From assembly GCF_000003815.2 (NCBI RefSeq), contig NC_049986.1, positions 4,044,133-4,066,529 of the forward strand: a stretch of DNA of 22,397 nt, written 5' to 3'. The notes under the pieces are model-generated. The model did no database searches, was not told where the DNA came from, and worked only from the letters and a program-made list of their open reading frames with translations. Every line of letters begins with the position of its first letter. Within the stretch, counting starts at the first letter, position 1. This document shows positions 1-9,500 of the stretch, piece after piece. Made by a program: the position numbers and the translations under genes. The DNA comes from Branchiostoma floridae. Lineage: Eukaryota; Chordata; Leptocardii; Amphioxiformes; Branchiostomatidae.

Positions 1-44
1 TCGATCGTCGATCGATTTTCGCCTAATGTGAGGGGGGTATAACC
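1..44 (+). repeat. Dispersed repeat end (GTGAGGGGGGTATAAC)
   Basis: The stretch CGCCTAATGTGAGGGGGG-TATAAC matches 5961-5983 almost exactly (CGCCTATTGTGAGGGGGG-TATAAC). In both places the similarity stops after TATAAC, so this is likely the right end of one transposon family entering from outside the window. Confidence 0.55.
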
Positions 45-550
45 GGGTCCCGGGTTCATTTTAAACCCAACTTGGAAATACCCCGGCCATGGCGTAGCGC
101 CTCCCGACCTTCACCCCACCCACCATGGTCTGCAGGAGGGTGGGAACAAGGTCGGCTGTGGATGGCAGCTGATAGGTGCGGTTGGTTTGGGAAAAGGCTT
201 TGGGACTGGTTGGGTGGTGTTTGTGAGTAAGTCAACAGTATCGAATTTGACACCTCAACCACTGACCGGTCATCACACACGCACACGTACAAATACATAT
301 ACCCACTAGCGCGCGCCCTCTGGCGGCTACAGAAGGGAGCACACTCCTAACGTTGTCCTGAGGTAACCTCGCAGCAGACTAGTCTTCTGTAAATGGTGCC
401 ATTACGTTGACCCAGTCGTAAAACCTCCTTGGTTGACCTCGGCAAACACACGTCCTTGGGGCTAATAACATGATAGCATGTGATCAGCGTTGGCAGACGT
501 GTATTTGATATCGGGACAGGAAGGCAGTCCGCCTGGTGGGGCAATGGCCT
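45..550. other. No gene recognised
   Basis: Non-coding sequence. The minus-strand open frames (56-298, 347-637) have no recognisable domain or splice structure. Confidence 0.5.
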
Positions 551-627
551 ACTCGTAAGAGGAGCGCCGGTGTAATTCTTCCGACTAATACTATATCTAT
601 GCGACTCAACCTCTGTTTGGAGAGTAG
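551..627. mobile_element. Half of a foldback element (family A)
   Basis: It matches the right half of the complete element at 4665-4818: GTAAGAGGAGC, CCGAC, then GCGACTCAACCTCTG and TTGGAGAGTAG. No left terminal repeat is found before it, so the element is truncated. Confidence 0.6.
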
Positions 628-1440
628 CAATGGCCATCGTTTAAGCCACGCTTCTTTTGACTTCTGGTGTAACCCCTCGTGTGCCCTTCAGGCATAATAT
701 GAATTTTATTTGCTCAACAATCGCACAAGGTACAATGTATGGCAACTAATAACAACTAAAAGCTATACAGACAATAGTACTAAGAGGCTACATACAAAAC
801 AACAACAAAACATTGACGATGCAGTACGGTTATGTATATTGAGTAGTCTCGGGTCTCGCATTTGGAATACATTATAAAGAAACTGGCCTATGTAGACGGA
901 TATATGAGTTGAACCTGCATGAGAGCAATGCATGGAAAATCGTAATATGCACAACATTCAGTACAGGCATCGGTGGTGACTTGATAGAGTGCTTGGCGAA
1001 TATAGAAGAATTTACAGTATTTCCCTTCCATCAAACGGACAAAAGGCACGATAAAGCAAACTCAAACAAACCGCAGATAATGGTATTGTCATTACGGCTC
1101 TATACTCAATGGTAACAAAAAGAAAAGTCTACCAGGAGTGTTTCTGCATGGAAATCTTAAGTCAACGTTCGGCAATGGATCATCATCATATGCAAGCGGC
1201 AATGAATAAGAGGATGTCATTCTTTTCTATTGGGAGATGCGTGATGAAAGTCGTCATGGCAACCGTTGCTATGCAACGATGTCAACTATCCTTACAGATG
1301 ACAATTGCGGCGATTGGTAAGGAAGTGACACAGACCGACACCGGAGGAAATCATAAATGAGTGAAGAATGTAATCGTACATATCTGCTTAAAGGAGGCCA
1401 CACAGAGACAGACATGGAAGACAAAGACAGACAAAGAGAT
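628..1440. other. No gene recognised
   Basis: AT-rich non-coding sequence. At about 1256-1288 there is a cluster GGCAACCGTTGCTATGCAAC made of RFX-like half sites. No exon-like open frame with credible splice sites was found. Confidence 0.5.
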
Positions 1441-1477
1441 ACACGCACACACACGCGCACACACGCACACACACACA

Positions 1478-1516
<39 letters not shown>

Positions 1517-1525
1517 CACACACAG
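1441..1525. repeat. (CA)n microsatellite
   Basis: About 85 bp of CA repeats with occasional CG and TA interruptions. All open frames across it are artefacts of the repeat. Confidence 0.95.
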
Positions 1526-2138
1526 AGGCAGACAGACAGACAGGTACGACAGTATTTACAAATGCATATTTGCAAGTTACTGTGAGTGAATGACACGGTA
1601 ACAACAGCTGAACTACATTGCAGGGCTATTTCCTGTTGGAATGTGTTCAATACAGAGCCCCTTTACTCGAAGATTACACAATGTAATAGATTTCAACCCA
1701 TGTCAAATGCTTTCTTGCCTCTTCTGTGACAAGTTTCATGATAATTGCTCATGGGGTTCATGATTTTTCCCTCTAGGAATATATATTTCAACATTCTAAA
1801 ACCCTATGAGTTATTAGAAACAACCGCGGACTTGAATATGATCGTTTCTTCTGTCTGCTCGGATTGTGAATGTTAATTCACGGATGGAACTATAGTAAAG
1901 GAAAGCAAGCAGGCAAGCATACAAACTTCATCACGTGACGCGTCCTGTCCATTGTGTCCTGACCAGTGTCCTGACCTTGGTCCAGTTTCTATGACCTTGT
2001 GTGTCCCCTCTATTCTCGTCTCGTAGCAAGGTCACTTCTCCCTGGCAAACCGCCCGAAAGTAGCCTCGAAAGTAGGCTTCTTGGCTGGACTATTATGTTT
2101 GTTACCTTCATGGAAAATAATGGAGGTGTTGGTACAGT

Positions 2139-2141
<3 letters not shown>
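1526..2141. other. No gene recognised
   Basis: Non-coding sequence between the two microsatellites. Short repeats such as AAGCAAGCAGGCAAGC (about 1902-1919) and GTCCTGACC duplicates (about 1956-1980) are present. Confidence 0.5.
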
Positions 2142-2206
<65 letters not shown>

Positions 2207-2224
2207 CGTGTGTGTGTGTGTGTG
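2142..2224. repeat. (GT)n microsatellite
   Basis: About 83 bp of GT repeats with a GCGCGCG core near 2192. It lies about 620 bp from the CA tract and is in the opposite strand sense. Confidence 0.95.
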
Positions 2225-2520
2225 ACAGAATGCCAGAGGACCGTGCCTTTGCTCTGTAGATCGACCACACCTATCCCCCAGGCATTGGAACCTAGTCTCC
2301 ACCAGTTGCGTAGGTCTGTCAAACCCTCTTGTAAATAGACCCCTGGCAAATCATTCTCCCTATAACAGCCAGCGTAGTCAGTCTGGTAGAGAATAATCGG
2401 AACCTGTTGAAAATCACGACTGAAGAGGGCTGCGTAGTAGGCTACAAAAGGCCCACCAAGAAGCCTGCTACCATACAAGGCTATTCACAGTGCTTCAGTA
2501 GCAGGGGCACGTCGCCGATT
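2225..2520. other. Unassigned; open on the minus strand
   Basis: About 85 minus-strand codons (2478 down to 2225) are open and have protein-like composition. They start with TTG, not ATG, run into the GT repeat and match no family I know. They could be an exon of an upstream divergent gene or chance. Confidence 0.25.
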
Positions 2521-2528
2521 TTGTTTAC

Positions 2529-2542
2529 GTAACCATAGCAAC
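2529..2542 (+). promoter_or_regulatory. RFX X-box, perfect match
   Basis: GTAACCATAGCAAC fits the RFX-factor X-box consensus GTNRCC-N2-RGYAAC at every fixed position. It lies about 920 bp upstream of the proposed start codon. Confidence 0.55.
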
Positions 2543-2684
2543 GCCTTTCTCGGCACGTTTCAGAACGTTCTTTCTATTTTCTCCCGATCTTTAATAATAA
2601 AAGTCACGCGATAAAACTTCTTTCCTGAGGAGGGTTTACGACTAGAGCTCCGCGGGTAATGTGGAAGAACGAACTGTGACTACC

Positions 2685-2698
2685 GTCGCCATGGCAAC
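2685..2698 (+). promoter_or_regulatory. RFX X-box, perfect match (second)
   Basis: GTCGCCATGGCAAC also fits GTNRCC-N2-RGYAAC, 156 bp after the first site and in the same orientation. It contains an ATG in a strong Kozak context (GTCGCCATGG, ATG at 2691) that opens a 28-codon hydrophobic reading frame ending at TGA 2775. Confidence 0.55.
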
Positions 2699-2777
2699 GC
2701 TTCGGGCCGCGAAACGTATTCTTTTATGGGCGACCATTACAAATCTTTTATTCTACGGTTTTGAATATTTTACATGA

Positions 2778-3452
2778 GTCAGTTCGTCCATATCAGGCTA
2801 CTGTGAGCGTCCATTTTAACAAGGGACATATCGCTTTTTAAGCGAATGTCGTGAAAATTATGTTTTTTTTTCGGTCTGCAGCAGAAAATGCAAAATGTCA
2901 TACATGCACGTGAATGAATACACGTTGTACAAGCACGGCGACAAAGTTTCAGTTGTTTGTACTTTGAACTTTACAAACCTGGTACTATAACTGTATAGAT
3001 CATAGATGCCCGTGACGGGGAACGTTCATAAATGCTCAGACGTGCGTAATTCGGAACATATAAATTCTTGAATAGTATCATTCATAGACAAATCACAATA
3101 GAGGTCCATAGTGAAAAAGAGATCACTAAATACTTCTTAGGACCAAGCCAGGAAAAACGTGAAAAACGAATTTAAAAAAACAAGAGTTTTGTTAACTTCA
3201 TACTCCTACAGGTGGTTAGTATGGTAAAATAAACGCTTGAAAAAAGCGTATTTGTTACTGTTTGAAGCGTACATGAGCTGTCGTAATTATAATGTAATTT
3301 ACTAGTATAGCAAGCGCCCCCCGCTATGATGTGCAATGAAACTCCCCCACTGTTAGTCATAGGATGCCACCCTGGGTGGAAAACGTACCTCCTGACAAAG
3401 TTTAGCGGTGGGAAGAACATGTTACAACTCACAACATTGTCGCGAGTCAAGA
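2778..3452. other. Upstream or 5' UTR sequence of the mucin gene
   Basis: Mostly AT-rich, with no clear TATA box at a suitable place. A 47-codon upstream reading frame (ATG 3326, stop 3467) overlaps the proposed start codon and could act as a uORF if transcribed. Confidence 0.35.
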
Positions 3453-3597
3453 ATGACGACTGCGTGTAGACATCTACTACAGGGCCACGGTGTAGGAATA
3501 GAGCAGCGGGGCCTTCTTGATAGACCGTCGGTAGGGAGGGAGAGGGGAGCCCGTCGGAAGTGGGTGGCGTTGACGGTCCTAGTATGGGCGCTTACTG
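3453..3597 (+). CDS. Candidate first coding exon: start codon and signal segment
   Basis: An ATG at 3453 (A at -3) opens 48 codons plus one base. The exon ends at a strong donor, CTG|GTGAGT, at 3597/3598. The last residues, RRKWVALTVLVWALT, are a basic flank followed by a hydrophobic core, as in a signal peptide. The phase-1 end matches the phase-1 acceptor of the mucin exon at 11627, giving ...WALT-V-FPGTT. The n-region (about 33 residues) is long for a signal peptide, so it may be a signal anchor, or the true start may lie on another upstream exon. The implied intron is 8 kb. No other hydrophobic phase-1 exon with a good donor was seen nearer the mucin exon. Confidence 0.5.
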
Positions 3598-6500
3598 GTG
3601 AGTTTGGAGTTGTTTTTACGTGGATGCAGATGTATATATGATAACGCTTAGGCCGTTACAAGTGCCCTACTAGTTTTATACCATACAAAAGCGATACGTC
3701 CCGTAATGTGATTTTGTAATACCAAGGAGGTTGACCTTGGTAATACGTAAAGTAACGTGGAAACTTACTCTCCAAGCAGAGGTTAGGCTTCGGCTGTTTA
3801 GTCGGGCTTTCTATTATTATGTCAGGTTTTCTTTTTATCTGCCAGCCAAACAAGATACCTGACAAAATAGAAAGAATGATAAAACGCATAAAAAGACGAA
3901 CAACATCGAAGCCTCTGCTTGGAGAGTAGTGGAAAACAACTACAAAATGTATACCGTGTTGCAGAGTACGTCGTTTTTGGTATAGCCAGGTCCTGTTTGA
4001 GTAGTATGAGTTACAAACTGAGAAAATAATCGGCGTTGACGATTGAGTGATGTCGTCTTTTCGATAGATCCGTCATTTCAAGCACTGTCCCTTTTTTATG
4101 GGTTGTCTTTTGATGTTTTAGTACGAGTCTGCTACTGCTAAAAGTAGCCTGCCCTACCCTACCGCCGCTGAAAGTTTCACTGTCACAGTTTCTATCCGGT
4201 ATTCCGCCCCACACGCTTTGTACAAACGGAATCGACGACTCTGTCAGCGAGGTTACGTGACAAATGTGTCCGTCTGAACTGCGGCGCAATTCGTCGACTC
4301 TTGTTCAGTCAGCTGAACGTATTATCGCATTCACGGAGTTTCTAAAGTGTTACATTCATTCAATCGGCTCGAGTGGGTAGCTTAGCTGTGGATAGGGAGT
4401 TCGCTTTGCATTCGGTACATATCACTCTCTCTATCTGCTTGTACCAACGTAACCAGTGGACCAGCTGAACGTATTCTCGCATTCATGGAGTTTCTGAAGT
4501 GTACATTCATTCAATCCGCTCGAGTGGGTAGCCTAGTGGGTAGAGTTGCACACGTTATTTGCATTCGGTATTCATAACGTTACAGCTTTCTCTGCTTGTA
4601 CAAACAGAACCAGTGGACTAGCTCCGTGTTGTAGCGGTCCTGTGTTAGCACGTAGCAGGCTCCACTACTCTCCAAGCAGAGGTTGAGTCGCAGAGATATA
4701 CTAGTAATAGTAGTCGGAAAAATCACATAGGCGCTCCTCTGTAAGAGGAGCACACCGGTAATTTCCCGACTACTACTACTAGTTTATCTCCGCGACTCAA
4801 CCTCTGCTTGGAGAGTAGGCTACATAGGTCGTGGAAAAAAAGAATAGAAAACTGAAAAGGTCCTCCGCTGGTGTGTTATCTGTCTATTTTGGTAAATTTC
4901 TGCTATTCTTTTAAGCGACATTTAAGGCTACTCTTGTGTGGCCTAAGGCATTTGAAAAATAGTTAATTAAAGGCAACCTAAGCAATATCAGAGGAGCGTT
5001 AAATTTTAAAAGTGGAAATATTCTGGATGAGGCAATCTGTATGAAATTGAGATTACTGCATTATATAATATACAAAACCTATTTCCTTATTTCATACACC
5101 TAAGCTCTGTAGAAAAAAATCATATTCCTAACGCAACTAGACAAACCATCGATCATAAAACATATCTGCTCTTTTATCTCCACTACAACAGAAAAGCGAT
5201 TAATTTTCTATCTGTTAGCTGTGTTGTATCCAACTTTCGTCAGTATCTAACTTTCGTAATATGCCGAATCCTGGATATCCAGGAATCGTCCTGAGCAGAA
5301 GGACGATTCCTGGATATCCAGAAATCGTCGCAAACAGGACGTTTCCTGGATAGACGACGGTGTTTATCCAGAACGTGTACGTGGGGGTGGAGCTTCCTGT
5401 TTTCGAGGGAGGAGACTATGCGGAGGGCGGGTTAACCAATGAATGGAATGCGCGGGCATAATAGAAATGACGCAAGAAAAGAAAGTGTGTCACAAAGCCA
5501 GCCTACATACTGCCACAGCGGCCACAATGTTAGAATTACCCTCACATTCCCAGAAATTCAATATTTGTGAACAAACGGAAGTCGGGCGAACGTCGCACGA
5601 ACGTTGCCCAACTGACGGGCGTTCGCCATCCGATTTGCGCTCGATGATTAATAACTATGTCTTTGCTCGCCTATCGGTCTTCAATCGTTGGATTGACGCA
5701 AGACTATTGACCGATACCCTTGCAAGGTACGCACGAGTTGTACGCACAATCTGCGACTCGGTAACGAGCTGTGCGATTTTGGAGATTTCCTTCGACTAGT
5801 CGCATATGTTAAGAACATGTTTCACTGCACCGCGACCGTCGTAAGACTCCTGAAAACTGCCGGCGATCCGTAAAAATCGCAAGATGATCGTGAGAACACC
5901 GGACGTCTTACTCACGAAAATGTCATTCAGAGTTCGTAAACTAGTCTTCCGATCGAATCGCGCCTATTGTGAGGGGGGTATAACGCAACTAGACAAACCA
6001 TCGATCATAAAACATATCTGCTCTTTTATCTCCACTACAACAGAAAAGCGATTAATTTTCTATCTGTTAGCTGTGTTGTATCCAACTTTCGTCAGTATCT
6101 AACTTTCGTAATATGCCGAATCCTGGATATCCAGGAATCGTCCTGAGCAGAAGGATGATTCCTGGATATCCAGAAATCGTCGCAAACAGGACGTTTCCTG
6201 GATAGACGACGGTGTTTATCCAGAACGTGTACGTGGGGGTGGAGCTTCCTGTTTTCGAGGGAGGAGACTATGCGGAGGGCGGGGGCATGTTGTTTTCGTC
6301 AGAAAGCCGCCATCTTTGTATCTCCCCGCAAGAAGATCGTGTAGTTTATTCTGCTGATCATGGTGTTACAGAACTTAAACGAATGTTGATAATGATACTT
6401 TGATGTTTACATGTTACTTGCGTATCAGGCCCAAAATGCTTTTTGCGTAATGAATTAACAAATGGCAGTCAAGATGGGATAAAGTTACTGTTGTTTTCCG

Positions 6501-9500
6501 TATAGCGACACATTCACGGTAACGTGTTAATAGCATCCAGATGGCGTCTCTTTCTCACACAAGGCCTGGTCCACATCCTGGATATCCAGGAAACGGCTTG
6601 AACACGAGGACGCTTCCTGGATATCCAGAAAACGGCTTGAACAGGCTCAGGACGAATCCTGGATATCCAGAAAACGGCTTGAACAGACTCAGGACGAATC
6701 CTGGATATCCAGAAAACGGCTTGAACAGACTCAGGATGAATCCTGGATATCCAGAAAACGGCCTGAACAGGAGGACGATTCCTGGATATCCAGAAAACGG
6801 CCTGAACGCCTGACGAAAATAAGGAATTCTCCCGCCATTTTTGATTTGCGAGCAAGCGGTCACTGTGGGTCACGCACGCACCGCAATGGTATCCTGCACT
6901 GCGGGTGCCCCGTAATACTCTGAACGCATGTCTAAAGACAACCGTTGTCCACAACGATAGACAATAACAGTCGCACGACTATATTATGTGTTGTGTGTTT
7001 GAAGTTGTTTTTCGTGTAGCATCACATTCTATTTACGTGTTAGTAGCATTCAGATGACGTCCTATCATGGGGAGGGCAGCGGTCACTTCCGGGTTTTAAT
7101 CTCTCGCAACTTGAGTCTGTCGAGGTCTCACGAGGTCGACCCATATATGGAAACATGGGCGTGCATAATAATGTTTTCTGTACTGTCAATCACCATGATT
7201 GACGCCACCGGAAGTACGAATCCTGGATATCTAGTTTTCGTAAGGTTTTTGGACGATTCCTGGAGCCGCCGAAAAGTAGATGCAACAAGTGTTATCTCCT
7301 CAACATTTCTTGTTGTGACCTGTACTTTAATAGCCCGGTGTGGCAAAAATGTGCAATACTACAATAGAGGTCTTCAATCAATCATTATATTCCTACCTTT
7401 ACATCATTATTTCACACTTTGAGAGGTTGAAATTGACTTTGATACGGTCTACAACCCTGACTCGGGCTAATATTGCTTAGGTTGTCTTGGGGACAGTGTC
7501 TCTGTCCCTATGTACAGCGAAATGTGTGAGACGGACTCTAATTCCACCTTAACTACATGTAACATCCAACCAAAGCTTCCACTGTTACTGGGTGCTTGTT
7601 ATATGAGAAGCTCTCGGAATGTAGTACCGAATAGATTCATCAGGGTGATAGAAGTATGGAAAAATCCTGGTAGTTTATAGGCAGTCTGTGTAACACAAGA
7701 AACTGTCCATGGCTGTAGCCTCTCTACTAGGCTCCACGGATCGGTGGTCTAATTGTAGAAATTGAACACATAGAGTCAATGGTACGCTAGGGGAGTCAGT
7801 CGGCCAGAGGAGTATTTTCCTTACCGACTCTATTTGTCCAATTTCTAGATAAAGATTAGACCACCTATCCGCGGAGCCTGGTAGAGGCTATAGGGCTGTA
7901 ACTGACCCCTCCCCGCAGGCTAGGAGGCCAGGCGGATGTTAGGCGGGCTGCTATAAGCGAGATTTAATCAGACTAGATTAAAGGGTCTCAGCATGAAAGT
8001 TCATCTGTGTTGGTAAATGACATTGTGGAAAAAACTAAACCGAAGTCCCAATCTAACTTGGTGTTGGTTACGTAAAGTTTAGTTTTTTCCACAATAGATT
8101 ATAGGGTTATAGGGTAATGAAGTTTTACTGTACACTACCGAGTTTTATTAATTCCACCTTTGAGAGTCTGGCAACTTATCTTTCATCAAAGATCCCTCGG
8201 TACAGAAAAAAAAGACCTGTGCAAGGTCTACGCGGTACATAACCAGGGAAGTAAAGCTAGTTCACCTTTATCCGCGGGGTAACCTATATCCGTTGTTTTT
8301 AAGAAAGGATAGTGGTTTCAAACTGAAAAATTTGACAGTGTTACCATTTCGAAACCACCGTCCCCTGACTTTATGTCCCTAAATACCCTGTTTTTAAATG
8401 CAACGGATATAGGTTGCCCCGTGGATGAATTTAAGTGATGAACTAGCGTTAAAGGTAATTTTACCGATCACACTCCGGTTGAAAAGTTCAGTCGACGTTA
8501 GCAGTGGGCGGAACCGAGAAATTTGTCATCCTTTCCCTTCGCCGTCTCTTCAACGCCATTCAGATCCTTTTTACAACTTTTGTGCCTCATTCGTAGCCTT
8601 TTGTACAAGCAACTACTTTCCTTCTATAGCGTGGCTTACGGGAAAGAAAGGCCCCTTTCAACTCCCTTCATACATCATAAATGGTTGCATAGGAGCGAAC
8701 CGAAAAATGTCGACCCATGGAATTTGTTTTCAATCGGATCGTGACGTTTGGCATACAACACTTATGATTCAGTGTTCTACGACTTTTCATTTACTAATAT
8801 ACGTATATAATTGGCATATTAGGTAATCTCCAAGCAGATCCTACGGTAGGGTTACATAGTATCAAAAGCTGGCAGAGGAGTGAAGCCGGCCTAGGACGGT
8901 GTATGTATGGCTACCTCCGGTGGCCCGTCTGACTCCCTTTGGCCGGCTGTACTCCTTGGCCAGCTTTGATACTGTCTTATGGCACCGTAGGATCTGCTTG
9001 GAGATGATTAACATTAGGTCCTATTGACAGAGTTGCTACTTCAGTGTTCTTGAGTTGTGCCCAGAGCACGTGAAGGGACTATAAACAAACCCTCTCGTTC
9101 TTTGTACATAATATAACGTTATTATCCACACCGGTAACAGCGTTGGCGCATAGGCAGAGTTCTTGACCTAGAGCACAAAATTCCTGTGTTAGGATCCCCT
9201 GACATTCTCCGGTGCTGTGCTCAGGGGAAAATGAGATATTCTCCAAGCAGAGGTTTCGGTAGTGGGGATGGCGGTGGCCAGGGTTTCTTATCGCTGCCTC
9301 CCTTCAGCTACAGGGGGCCAGTGGTAAGAAATCCATATTACTGCAAACAACCAACACCACCGAAACTTCTGGAAGAGGTTTCGATGTTTTGGTAAATATC
9401 GGCATATATTTACGGCATATATTTGCTCACGTTGCAGCTACTATGTGCGATTAACTTTTTGATTCCTGCAGACTCTCCAAGCAGAGGTTATTAGGGTCTG

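Noticed and set aside
1269-2478. Several His/Thr- or Val/Cys-rich open frames on both strands
   Set aside because: They are translations of the CA and GT microsatellites.
2225-2478. Minus-strand coding exon candidate
   Set aside because: Protein-like composition, but no ATG, it continues into a microsatellite, and no family was recognised; kept only as an unassigned note.
5443-5799. 118-codon open frame
   Set aside because: No known domain; it lies inside repeat sequence between direct repeats.
5129-6283. LTR retrotransposon
   Set aside because: No TG...CA ends, primer-binding site, polypurine tract or retroviral-type genes were seen.
6541-6813. 90-codon frame with a repeated NPGYPENGLNRLRT motif
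   Set aside because: It is a 42-bp minisatellite, open on both strands, with no splice context linking it to the gene.
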